From Streptomyces narbonensis (lineage in GTDB: Bacteria > Actinomycetota > Actinomycetes > Streptomycetales > Streptomycetaceae), in contig NZ_BMSF01000015.1 in the NCBI RefSeq assembly GCF_014649015.1, positions 112,076 through 176,075 of the forward strand: a DNA stretch of 64,000 bases, in the 5' to 3' direction. Under the pieces are notes generated by a model. It saw only the letters and a list, made by a program, of their open reading frames with translations. It searched no databases and had not been told where the DNA came from. The position numbers were made by a program, and so were the translations under genes. Position 1 is the stretch's first letter, and the number at the start of each line of letters is the position of its first letter. Positions 1 through 7,449 of this stretch are shown here, piece by piece.

Positions 1-126
1 GTGGAGCGGCAACGGTGGTCCGCGTCCGATCTCGCGCATGCCGTCCCGCCCGGCCACGCCGTCCTCTCCCTCACCCATGTGCGCGGCGAGCACACCCCGC
101 CGCTCCTCGTCGAGCTCCGCGGCTGA
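1..126 (+). CDS. C-terminal end of an unidentified protein (truncated by the window)
   Basis: Reading frame 1 is open from the first base to a TGA at 124-126 and gives about 41 residues ending in LLVELRG. Codon use is typical of the surrounding genes and the frame is followed by a strong hairpin, so this looks like the 3' end of a real gene. Too little is left to recognise a family. It is co-directional with the PucR-type regulator that follows, but the hairpin between them suggests a separate transcript. Confidence 0.6.
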   Translation: MERQRWSASDLAHAVPPGHAVLSLTHVRGEHTPPLLVELRG

Positions 127-154
127 GCGGGGGACTTTCGGCCCTGGCACAATC

Positions 155-184
155 GGGGGCGCCGCTCGGCTGAGCGGCGCCCCC
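155..184 (+). terminator. Hairpin terminator after the partial first gene
   Basis: A perfect 13-bp inverted repeat (GGGGGCGCCGCTC / GAGCGGCGCCCCC) with a 4-base GGCT loop lies 29 bp after the first stop codon and 26 bp before the next ATG. There is no T-run, as is usual in Streptomyces. It most likely ends the upstream transcript. Confidence 0.7.
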
Positions 185-210
185 CTCGCCCAAAGGTCCG
201 ACGGTCCCCA

Positions 211-1764
211 ATGCCGCCCACCCTCGCCTCGCTCGTGCAGCACTCCGCCCTCAAGCTGATCGTCCGCGCGGGTGAGGACCGCCTCGACACCCCCGTCCGC
301 TGGGCCCACGTCAGCGAGCTGGCCGACCCCGTCCCCTACATGGAGGGCGGCGAGCTCCTCCTCACCACCGCGCTCACGCTGGACGCCGAGGACCTGGAGG
401 CGATGCGGCGCTATGTGCGGCGGCTGCTCGGGGCGGGGGTCGTCGGGCTCGGCTTCGCCGTCGGCGTGAACTACGAGGAGATCCCGCCGGCCCTGCTCGA
501 AGCGGCCCGCGAGGAGCACCTGCCGCTCCTGGAGGTGCCGCGCAGGACCCCGTTCCTCGCGATCAGCAAGGCGGTCTCGGCGGCCATCTCCGCCGACCAG
601 TACCGCGCCGTCACCGCCGGCTTCGAGGCCCAGCGCGAACTGACCCGCGCCGCGCTCGCCGAGGGCCCCGAGGCCGTCGTCACCCGGCTCGCCGCACACG
701 TCGACGGCTGGGCCGCGCTGTACGACACCTCCGGCACGGTCGTCGCCGTCTCACCCGAGTGGGCCACCCGCCGGGCCGCCCGGCTCACCCCCGACGTGGA
801 GCGGCTCCGCGACCGCCCGGCGCCCGCGAGCGCCGTCGTCGGCGGTACGGACGACCGCGTCGAGCTCCAGTCCCTCGGGAGCGGACGGCGCGTGCGCGGC
901 GCGCTCGCCGTCGGCACCGGCGCGCCCCTCGGGACGGCCGAGCGGTACGCGGTGCACTCGGCCATCGCCCTGCTCACCCTCACCACGGAGCGGTCCCGCT
1001 CGCTCCAGGCGGCCGAACAGCGGCTCGGCGCCGCGGTGCTGAAGCTGATGCTCGCCGGCCAGCCGGACCACGCGCGCGCGGTGGCCGGCGAGGTGTACGG
1101 CGGGCTGCTCGACGCCCCCTTCCGGCTGCTCGTCGCCGAGCCCGCCGGGGGCGAGCAGGCGGCCGAGGCCCCGCTGCCGGCCCTCGCCGAGACCCTGGAG
1201 ACGGCCGCCGCCCGGGCGGGCGAGGCGGTGCTCACGGTCCCGGAGAGAGAGGGGCGGCTCGTCGTCCTCGCCGGGGACGGGGGCGCCGTCGTCACGGCCT
1301 GCCACGCGTACGCGGAGCGGGAGGCGGAGGAGACCGGCCTCGTCGTGGGCCTCTCCGCCCCGGCCGGCCCGGTCGCCGCGGCGACCGCCTACAAGCAGGC
1401 CGAACAGGCCCTCGCGGTGGCCCGGCGCCGGGGCCGCGCGCTCGTCGAGCACGAGGAGCTGGCCGCCGGTTCGGTCCTGCCGCTCCTCGCCGACGACGCC
1501 GTCCGCGCCTTCGCCGACGGCATGCTCCGCGCGCTGCGGGAGCACGACGCGACCGGGCGCGGCGACCTCGTGGCCTCGCTGCGCGCCTGGCTCTCCCGGC
1601 ACGGCCAGTGGGACGCGGCAGCCGCCGACCTGGGCGTCCACCGGCACACCCTGCGCTACCGGATGAGGCGCGTCGAGGAGATCCTGGGCCGCTCGCTGGA
1701 CGACGCGGACGTACGGATGGAGCTGTGGCTGGCCCTGAAGGCGACGGGCGAGGACACGGCCTGA
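211..1764 (+). CDS. PucR family transcriptional regulator
   Basis: 517-residue cytoplasmic DNA-binding regulator. The first ~125 residues match the PucR N-terminal domain (LASLVQHSALKLIVRAG, then WAHVSELADPVPYMEGGELLLTTAL). The C-terminus, about 450-510, is the PucR-type helix-turn-helix (DLGVHRHTLRYRMRRVEEILGR). The middle is the variable CdaR/GGDEF-like region. Family members control purine, amino-acid or GABA-type catabolism. An aldehyde dehydrogenase and an acyl-CoA dehydrogenase lie just downstream, so a catabolic target is plausible but not shown. The ATG follows a weak purine stretch (AAAGG). Length is normal for the family. Confidence 0.9.
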   Translation: MPPTLASLVQHSALKLIVRAGEDRLDTPVRWAHVSELADPVPYMEGGELLLTTALTLDAEDLEAMRRYVRRLLGAGVVGLGFAVGVNYEEIPPALLEAAREEHLPLLEVPRRTPFLAISKAVSAAISADQYRAVTAGFEAQRELTRAALAEGPEAVVTRLAAHVDGWAALYDTSGTVVAVSPEWATRRAARLTPDVERLRDRPAPASAVVGGTDDRVELQSLGSGRRVRGALAVGTGAPLGTAERYAVHSAIALLTLTTERSRSLQAAEQRLGAAVLKLMLAGQPDHARAVAGEVYGGLLDAPFRLLVAEPAGGEQAAEAPLPALAETLETAAARAGEAVLTVPEREGRLVVLAGDGGAVVTACHAYAEREAEETGLVVGLSAPAGPVAAATAYKQAEQALAVARRRGRALVEHEELAAGSVLPLLADDAVRAFADGMLRALREHDATGRGDLVASLRAWLSRHGQWDAAAADLGVHRHTLRYRMRRVEEILGRSLDDADVRMELWLALKATGEDTA

Positions 1765-1780
1765 GCCCGGCGGCCGACGC

Positions 1781-2011
1781 GCGCGCTCGCGGTCGGTGAG
1801 CCGCACGCGTCAGCTCGGCGGTGCTCCGCACGCATCGGCTGGGCGGTGCCCCGGCGCACGCACGCTGTGCGGGTGCGCGGTGGCCGCCGCACACGCCGCG
1901 AACGCGGGCCGACGCGCGCCCTCACGGGCGGTGCCCCGCACGCACTTCGCGCGCCGGGGCTGCCGCGCACGCCGAGGGCGGTGACCGACACGCCCCTCGC
2001 GGGCGGTGACC
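1781..2011. repeat. Degenerate repeats built on GGGCGGTGCCCCGCACGCA
   Basis: The spacer after the PucR-type gene is made largely of imperfect direct copies of a 20-27 bp unit. Copies can be seen at about 1789-1812, 1813-1836, 1838-1864, 1921-1950 and 1974-2000, with a partial copy at 2001-2011. The shared core is GGCGGTGCCCCGCACGC. No convincing coding frame runs through it. Function unknown. Confidence 0.6.
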
Positions 2012-2017
2012 AGGCGA

Positions 2018-2230
2018 CTATTCGCCCGTGCTGCCCCCGCAGCCCCCCACGCCCCCGTCGCCCTGCTGCGTACGGCCCCGCCGGTGGCTTGCGCGCGCCA
2101 GTTCGCCGCCCAGCAGGGTCACCTTCGCCACCGCGCGGACCCAGGGCGGGCCGCCCCGTGACGCCCACACGACACAGACGCACCCTCCGACGGCGAGCAC
2201 CAGCACGCCGATCAGGACCATCAGGATCAT
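2018..2230 (-). CDS. Small single-pass membrane protein (about 70 aa), unknown function
   Basis: The ATG at 2230 is preceded on the minus strand by GGGGGAGG at a good distance, so it is chosen over the in-frame ATG 15 bp upstream. The product begins MILMVLIGVLVLAVGGCVCV, one N-terminal membrane helix, then a short basic segment and a Gly-rich tail. The AT content and codon pattern fit a short coding gene better than the opposite-strand frame. It is divergent from the EamA transporter. I do not recognise a named family. Reasonable confidence that it is expressed, none about function. Confidence 0.6.
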   Translation of the reverse strand: MILMVLIGVLVLAVGGCVCVVWASRGGPPWVRAVAKVTLLGGELARASHRRGRTQQGDGGVGGCGGSTGE

Positions 2231-2322
2231 GTCGTCCTCCCCCATTCGCTGACGTCGGAGTCATCCTCCCACCCCCACGCGGAGGCCCCTTCACCACTTC
2301 ACCCGCCCATATTTCGGGATCC

Positions 2323-2340
2323 CTGCCCGAATCCGGGCAG
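2323..2340 (+). promoter_or_regulatory. Hairpin plus T-run in the EamA leader (attenuator or operator candidate)
   Basis: CTGCCCG (2323-2329) and CGGGCAG (2334-2340) form a perfect 7-bp inverted repeat with a 4-base spacer, directly followed by TTTTCTT. It lies 43 bp upstream of the transporter ATG in the divergent intergenic region. The T-run makes it look like an intrinsic terminator on the plus strand, but the nearest upstream plus-strand gene ends over 550 bp away. An attenuator or a repressor site are the alternatives. Confidence 0.45.
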
Positions 2341-2382
2341 TTTTCTTGGTCAACCCCCCTCGAGCTGCCTACTCTCCTGCTC

Positions 2383-3375
2383 ATGACAAGCCCCGCCGTC
2401 GATCCGGCCCCCGAGACGCAGCAGGCCACCACCTCCGGGGCCACCACCCCCGGCAAGGCCGGCACCCGCACCGCCGCCCCCGCCGCCCGCCGGATCACCG
2501 GCGCCGTGTGGGCCGCGCTCGGCATCGTGTACGTCGTGTGGGGCTCCACCTACCTCGGCATCCGGATCGTCGTCGAGACGATGCCGCCGTTCCTCTCCGC
2601 CGGCGTCCGCTTCGTCACCGCCGGACTGCTCCTCGCCGGGATCATCGCCTGGCGCCAGGGCCCCGCCGCCTTCAAGGTCACCCGCCGGCAGCTCGGCTCC
2701 GCCGTCCTCATCGGTCTGCTCCTGATACTCGGCGGCAACGGCCTCGTCGTCCTCGCCGAGACCTCCATCCCCTCCGGCCTGACCGCCCTGCTCATCTCCG
2801 TCGTCCCGGCCTGGGTCGTGCTCCTCAAGGCCGCCACCGGTCAGAGGCCGACGGTCGGCGGACTCGCCGGAGTCGCCCTCGGCCTCGTCGGGCTCGCCGT
2901 GCTCACGCTGCCCGGGCTCAGCGGTGAGGTGAAGGTCGGCGGGGTGGTCCTCGTCGTCGTCGCGACACTCCTGTGGTCCGTGGGCTCGTTCTCGTCCGCC
3001 CGTCTCCCCATGCCCGCCAACCCCTTCACGGCCAGCGCGTACGAGATGATCGCGGGCGGTCTCGGCGGCCTCTCCGTCGCCTTCGTCCGGGGCGAGCAGC
3101 ACGGCCTCGACGTGACCGCGGTCTCGGGCCGCTCCTGGGCCGCCCTCGCGTACCTGATCGTCTTCGGCTCCCTGATCGCCTTCACCGCGTACGCGTGGCT
3201 GCTCCAGGCCGCACCGCTCTCGCTGGTCGCCACCTACGCGTACGTGAACCCGGTCGTCGCCGTCGCCCTCGGCGCCCTCGTCCTCGGCGAGGCCCTGTCC
3301 TGGCCCATCGTCCTCGGCGGCGCGATCGTCGTCGGCGGCGTCTGTCTCATCGTCTCGACCGAGCGGCGCACCTGA
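2383..3375 (+). CDS. EamA/DMT-superfamily transporter
   Basis: 330-residue inner-membrane protein with about ten predicted helices in two EamA repeats. After a ~40-residue Ala/Pro/Thr-rich cytoplasmic tail comes the characteristic start of helix 1, VWGSTYLGIR (about 52-61). A second repeat carries the typical YVNPVVAVALGALVLGE and ends with GGAIVVGGVCLI. Family members export small metabolites or amino acids. The substrate cannot be told from sequence. The ATG at 2383 was chosen because the longer open frame upstream has a different, non-coding character and the protein then starts directly before the known domain. Ribosome binding site is weak. Confidence 0.88.
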   Translation: MTSPAVDPAPETQQATTSGATTPGKAGTRTAAPAARRITGAVWAALGIVYVVWGSTYLGIRIVVETMPPFLSAGVRFVTAGLLLAGIIAWRQGPAAFKVTRRQLGSAVLIGLLLILGGNGLVVLAETSIPSGLTALLISVVPAWVVLLKAATGQRPTVGGLAGVALGLVGLAVLTLPGLSGEVKVGGVVLVVVATLLWSVGSFSSARLPMPANPFTASAYEMIAGGLGGLSVAFVRGEQHGLDVTAVSGRSWAALAYLIVFGSLIAFTAYAWLLQAAPLSLVATYAYVNPVVAVALGALVLGEALSWPIVLGGAIVVGGVCLIVSTERRT

Positions 3376-3384
3376 CGCCGGCGG

Positions 3385-3441
3385 GGCCGGGCGCAGGTCC
3401 AAGCGCATGGCCGGGCGCAAGGCCAAGCGCATGGCCGGGCG
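3385..3441. repeat. 24-bp direct repeat, two full copies plus a partial
   Basis: Units at 3385-3408 and 3409-3432 differ at only two positions, and 3433-3441 begins a third (GGCCGGGCG). It starts 10 bp after the EamA stop codon. No hairpin or coding frame explains it. Confidence 0.75.
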
Positions 3442-3576
3442 GCGGGTCGCCGACGGGACGAGGGCGGGCCTGCCACAGGCCGCAGGGCCCGTTCGGCCAA
3501 AGCGGACAGAGGTTCACGCCCACCACTCCACACCGGACAAACGCCCCTCCGCCCTCCCGGCCCTACCGTGTCATGA

Positions 3577-3588
3577 GAGCGATCGCTC
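3577..3588. promoter_or_regulatory. Palindrome GAGCGATCGCTC upstream of the aldehyde dehydrogenase
   Basis: A perfect 12-bp palindrome 31 bp before the aldehyde dehydrogenase ATG, in a place where an operator would sit. The sequence itself is the only evidence. Confidence 0.3.
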
Positions 3589-3619
3589 GCACCCCCGATA
3601 CGGAAAGGGCCGGGACGCA

Positions 3620-5065
3620 ATGACGACCACCCACGCCTTCTGGCTCGCCGGCCGCGAGGCCACCGGCGAGGCCACCTTCGACGTCACGAACTCCTTCGAC
3701 GGACGTCTGGTCGGCAAGGTCAGCGTGCCCACCGAGGCCCAGGTCGAGGAGGCCGTCGCCGCCGCGCACGCCGTCGTCGACGAGTTCGCCGCGACCCCGG
3801 CGCACGTCCGCGCCGCCGCCCTCGACCACGTGTCGAAGCGGCTCGCCGAGCGCACCGAGGAGATCGCCCTCCTGATCTCCGCCGAGAACGGCAAGCCCAT
3901 CAAGTGGGCCCGCGGCGAGGTCGGCCGTGCCGTCTCCGTCTTCCGTTTCGCCGCCGAGGAGGCCCGCCGCTGGAACGCCGGCGAGGCCCAGCGCCTGGAC
4001 ACCGAGGCCGGCGGCGCGGGCCGCCTCGCCCTGACCCGCCGTATCCCCAAGGGCGTCGTCCTCGGCATCGCGCCGTTCAACTTCCCGCTGAACCTCAGCG
4101 CCCACAAGGTCGCCCCGGCCATCGCTGTCGGCGCCCCCATCATCCTCAAGCCGGCTCCGTCGACCCCGATCTCCTCCCTGATCCTGGGCGAGATCCTGGC
4201 CGAGACCGAGCTGCCGGCCGGCTCCTGGTCGATCCTGACCGTGCCGAACGACCGCATGCCCGCCCTGGTCAAGGACGAGCGCCTCCCGGTCATCTCCTTC
4301 ACCGGCTCGGACAAGGTGGGCTACGCGATCCAGGAGTCGGTGCCGCACAAGCACTGCACCCTGGAGCTCGGCGGCAACGCCGCGGCCGTCGTCCTCCCCG
4401 ACTGGTCCTCCGAGGCCGACCTGGACTGGGCGGCGAGCCGTATCGCCACCTTCTCCAACTACCAGGGCGGCCAGTCCTGCATCTCCGTGCAGCGCGTCAT
4501 CGCCGACGCCTCGGTCTACGACCGCCTGGTGCCGAAGATCGTCGCCGCCGTCGAGGCCCAGGTCACCGGTGACCCGTCCGACGCCGCCACCGACGTCGGC
4601 CCGCTGGTCGACGAGGCCGCCGCGCAGCGCGTCGAGTCCTGGGTCGACGAGGCCGTCGCGGCCGGCGCCAAGCTCCTCACCGGCGGCAAGCGCGAGGGCG
4701 CCACCTACGCCCCGACCGTCCTCGCCGAGCTCCCGGCCGGCGTCACCCTGGCCCGCGCCGAGGTCTTCGGCCCGGTCCTCACGATCGCCAAGGTCGACGG
4801 CGAGGCCGAGGCCTTCGCCGCGGTCAACGACTCCGACTTCGGCCTCCAGGCGGGCGTCTTCACGCGCGACCTGCAGACCGCCTTCCGCGCCCACCGCGCG
4901 CTGGAGGTCGGCGGCGTGATCGTCGGCGACGTCCCGTCCTACCGCGCCGACCAGATGCCGTACGGCGGCGCCAAGCGCTCCGGCGTCGGCCGCGAGGGCG
5001 TCAAGTTCGCGATGGACGACTACACGTACGAGCGCGTCCTGGTCCTGACGGGCCTCGCGCTCTAG
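3620..5065 (+). CDS. Aldehyde dehydrogenase family protein
   Basis: 481-residue NAD(P)-dependent cytosolic enzyme that oxidises an aldehyde to its acid. Catalytic features are all present: Asn154 in APFNFPLN, the general-base Glu249 in LELGGN, and the nucleophile Cys287 in GGQSCISVQ, followed by EVFGPVL and the C-terminal MPYGGAKRSGVGREG. It most resembles the succinate-semialdehyde/glyceraldehyde type of class, but the substrate is not determined. The ATG at 3620 follows a GAAAGGG stretch. The adjacent PucR-type regulator and acyl-CoA dehydrogenase suggest catabolism. A strong terminator follows, after a tandem repeat. Confidence 0.92.
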   Translation: MTTTHAFWLAGREATGEATFDVTNSFDGRLVGKVSVPTEAQVEEAVAAAHAVVDEFAATPAHVRAAALDHVSKRLAERTEEIALLISAENGKPIKWARGEVGRAVSVFRFAAEEARRWNAGEAQRLDTEAGGAGRLALTRRIPKGVVLGIAPFNFPLNLSAHKVAPAIAVGAPIILKPAPSTPISSLILGEILAETELPAGSWSILTVPNDRMPALVKDERLPVISFTGSDKVGYAIQESVPHKHCTLELGGNAAAVVLPDWSSEADLDWAASRIATFSNYQGGQSCISVQRVIADASVYDRLVPKIVAAVEAQVTGDPSDAATDVGPLVDEAAAQRVESWVDEAVAAGAKLLTGGKREGATYAPTVLAELPAGVTLARAEVFGPVLTIAKVDGEAEAFAAVNDSDFGLQAGVFTRDLQTAFRAHRALEVGGVIVGDVPSYRADQMPYGGAKRSGVGREGVKFAMDDYTYERVLVLTGLAL

Positions 5066-5073
5066 TTCACATA

Positions 5074-5143
5074 CGACCGTCTTCGTACGACCGTCTTCGT
5101 ACGGACGTCTTCGTACGGACGTCTTCGTACGGACGTCTTCGTA
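5074..5143. repeat. Five tandem copies of a 14-bp unit (CGACCGTCTTCGTA)
   Basis: Copies at 5074, 5088, 5102, 5116 and 5130. The first two read CGACCGTCTTCGTA and the last three CGGACGTCTTCGTA. The array sits between the aldehyde dehydrogenase stop codon and its terminator, so it is probably transcribed into the 3' UTR. A short minus-strand frame through it is a by-product of the repeat. Confidence 0.95.
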
Positions 5144-5156
5144 CGACCGCGAGACC

Positions 5157-5195
5157 AGGCGGCCCGAACCCACTGTGCGGGGGTTTGGGCCGCCT
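5157..5195. terminator. Terminator after the aldehyde dehydrogenase
   Basis: A 15-bp stem (5157-5171 with 5181-5195, arms reading AGGCGGCCCGAACCC and GGGTTTGGGCCGCCT) with one G-T pair and a 9-base loop. It is 91 bp after the stop codon and 65 bp before the next start. Confidence 0.85.
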
Positions 5196-5260
5196 CTCGC
5201 CTTTCCGGACCCGGGAAAATCGGGTACGACGGACAGGGAAGCCCCGAGCAGGAGGTGTCC

Positions 5261-7186
5261 ATGTCCGCACCCGCCAAGCAGCCGCCCAAGGTCACCGAGC
5301 GCGAGGCCCGGCAGACCGCCGAGGCCGCGCGCGAGCAGGACTGGCACAAGCCGAGCTTCGCCAAGGAGCTCTTCCTCGGCCGCTTCCGACTCGACCTCGT
5401 CCACCCCCATCCGCTCCCCGCCGACGAGGACGTCCGGCGCGGGGAGGCCTTCCTCGCGATCCTCAGGACCTTCTGCGAGACCCGGATCGACAGCGCCCGC
5501 ATCGAGCGCGAGGCCCGGATCCCCGACGAGACGATCACGGGCCTCAAGGAGATCGGCGCGCTCGGGATGAAGATCGACCCGAAGTACGGCGGGCTCGGCC
5601 TCACCCAGCTGTACTACAACCGCGCCCTCGCCCTTGTCGGCTCCGCGAGCCCCGCCGTCGGCGCCCTGCTGTCCGCGCATCAGTCGATCGGCGTACCGCA
5701 GCCGCTGAAACTCTTCGGCACCCAGGAGCAGAAGGACGCCTTCCTGCCCCGCCTCGCCCGTACGGACCTCTCCGCCTTCCTCCTCACCGAGCCCGACGTC
5801 GGCTCCGACCCGGCCCGCCTCGCCACCACGGCCGTGCCCGAGGGCGACGACTACGTCCTCGACGGCGTGAAGCTCTGGACCACGAACGGCGTCGTCGCCG
5901 ACCTCCTCGTCGTCATGGCCCGGGTGCCGGCCTCCGAGGGCCACAAGGGCGGCATCACCGCCTTCGTCGTCGAGGCCGACTCGCCCGGCATCACCGTCGA
6001 GCACCGCAACTCCTTCATGGGGCTGCGCGGCCTGGAGAACGGCCTCACCCGCTTCCACGGCGTCCGCGTCCCGGCCGGACACCGCATCGGCCCCGAGGGC
6101 AGCGGTCTCAAGATCGCCCTCACCACCCTCAACACCGGCCGTCTCTCACTGCCCGCCTCCTGCGCGGGTGCCGGCAAGTGGTGCCTGAAGATCGCCCGCG
6201 AGTGGTCGGGCGTCCGAGAGCAGTGGGGCAGGCCCGTCGCGCGCCACGAGGCCGTCGCGACCAAGATCTCCTTCATCGCGGCCACCACCTTCGCCCTGGA
6301 GGCCGTCGTCGACCTCGCCTCGCAGATGGCCGACGAGGACCGCAACGACATCCGGATCGAGGCGGCCCTCGCCAAGCTGTACGGCTCCGAGATGGCCTGG
6401 CTGATCGCCGACGAACTGGTCCAGATCCGCGGCGGCCGCGGCTACGAGACCGCCGACTCCCTCGCCGCCCGCGGAGAGCGCGCGGTCCCCGCCGAGCAGG
6501 TCCTGCGCGACCTGCGGATCAACCGGATCTTCGAGGGCTCGACCGAGATCATGCACCTGCTGATCGCCCGCGAGGCCGTCGACGCCCACCTCTCCGTCGC
6601 CGGGGACCTCATCGACCCCGACACCTCCCTCGCCGACAAGGCGAGGGCCGGGGCGCGGGCCGGCGGCTTCTACGCCCGCTGGCTGCCCGGACTCGTCGCC
6701 GGGCCGGGACAGCTGCCCGGGGCGTACGGGGAGTTCGGCGACCTCGCCGGCCACCTCCGGTACGTCGAGCGGACCTCCCGCAAGCTCGCCCGCTCGACCT
6801 TCTACGCGATGTCCCGCTGGCAGGGCCGCATGGAGCTCAAGCAGGCCTTCCTGGGGCGGATCGTCGACATCGGCGCGGAGCTGTTCGCGATGAGCGCCGC
6901 CTGTGTACGGGCCGAACTCCTCCGCACCACCACGGACCACGGCCGCGAGGCCCACCAGCTGGCGGACGCCTTCTGCCGGCAGGCCCGCCTGCGGATCGAG
7001 GAGCTCTTCGGCCGTCTCTGGTCCAACACGGACGACCTCGACCGCAAGGTCGTCGACGGCGTCCTCTCCGGCGCGTACGCGTGGCTGGAGGCCGGCATCG
7101 TCGACCCGAGCGGCGAGGGCCCCTGGATCGCGGACGCCACCCCCGGCCCCTCCACCGAGCCCGACCTCCACCGGCGACTCCCGTAA
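5261..7186 (+). CDS. Acyl-CoA dehydrogenase, long form
   Basis: 641-residue flavoenzyme that introduces the alpha-beta double bond in an acyl-CoA. The N-terminal and middle domains (about 60-300) carry the FAD/substrate signature TEPDVGSDPARLATTA. The C-terminal helical domain has RIFEGSTEIM with the likely catalytic Glu425. Beyond that, roughly 190 extra residues follow, as in the long very-long-chain/ACAD9-like branch and some actinobacterial FadE proteins. The ATG at 5261 has AGGAGG five bases upstream and is preferred over a GTG two codons earlier. It stands alone between a terminator and a repeat-filled spacer. Confidence 0.92.
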   Translation: MSAPAKQPPKVTEREARQTAEAAREQDWHKPSFAKELFLGRFRLDLVHPHPLPADEDVRRGEAFLAILRTFCETRIDSARIEREARIPDETITGLKEIGALGMKIDPKYGGLGLTQLYYNRALALVGSASPAVGALLSAHQSIGVPQPLKLFGTQEQKDAFLPRLARTDLSAFLLTEPDVGSDPARLATTAVPEGDDYVLDGVKLWTTNGVVADLLVVMARVPASEGHKGGITAFVVEADSPGITVEHRNSFMGLRGLENGLTRFHGVRVPAGHRIGPEGSGLKIALTTLNTGRLSLPASCAGAGKWCLKIAREWSGVREQWGRPVARHEAVATKISFIAATTFALEAVVDLASQMADEDRNDIRIEAALAKLYGSEMAWLIADELVQIRGGRGYETADSLAARGERAVPAEQVLRDLRINRIFEGSTEIMHLLIAREAVDAHLSVAGDLIDPDTSLADKARAGARAGGFYARWLPGLVAGPGQLPGAYGEFGDLAGHLRYVERTSRKLARSTFYAMSRWQGRMELKQAFLGRIVDIGAELFAMSAACVRAELLRTTTDHGREAHQLADAFCRQARLRIEELFGRLWSNTDDLDRKVVDGVLSGAYAWLEAGIVDPSGEGPWIADATPGPSTEPDLHRRLP

Positions 7187-7197
7187 CCGCCGAAGCC

Positions 7198-7385
7198 CAC
7201 AGCGCGACCGCCACACGACCACAGCGCGACCGCCACACGACCACAGCGGGTCCGCCACGGTCCGCCTTGCGTCCGCCACGGTCCGCCTTGCGTCCGCCGC
7301 GCGTCCGCAGCCGGTCCGCCTTGCGTCCGCCGCGCGACCATTGCGCGTCCGCCGCGCGACCACTGCGCGTCCGCCCCCGTCCATC
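7198..7385. repeat. Short tandem repeats in the spacer before the AroA-family gene
   Basis: Two identical 22-bp units at 7198-7219 and 7220-7241, starting CACAGCGCGACC, are followed by the start of a third. Then a run of GGTCCGCCTTGCGTCCGCC-type units and GCGTCCGCCGCGCGACCA-type units continues to about 7385. The spacer (7187-7449) otherwise shows no gene. Confidence 0.8.
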
Positions 7386-7449
7386 GCGCGACCCCCACGC
7401 GCGTCCACGTGCCGGACCGTGGCACGACGGCGCCGCAGGTCACGGCAGG

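Noticed and set aside
38..259. 73-residue open frame near the left edge
   Set aside because: Ser/Pro/Arg-rich out-of-frame reading that crosses the terminator hairpin and the PucR-type start.
5074..5143. Possible CRISPR array
   Set aside because: Units are 14 bp and directly abutting, with no spacers and no cas genes.
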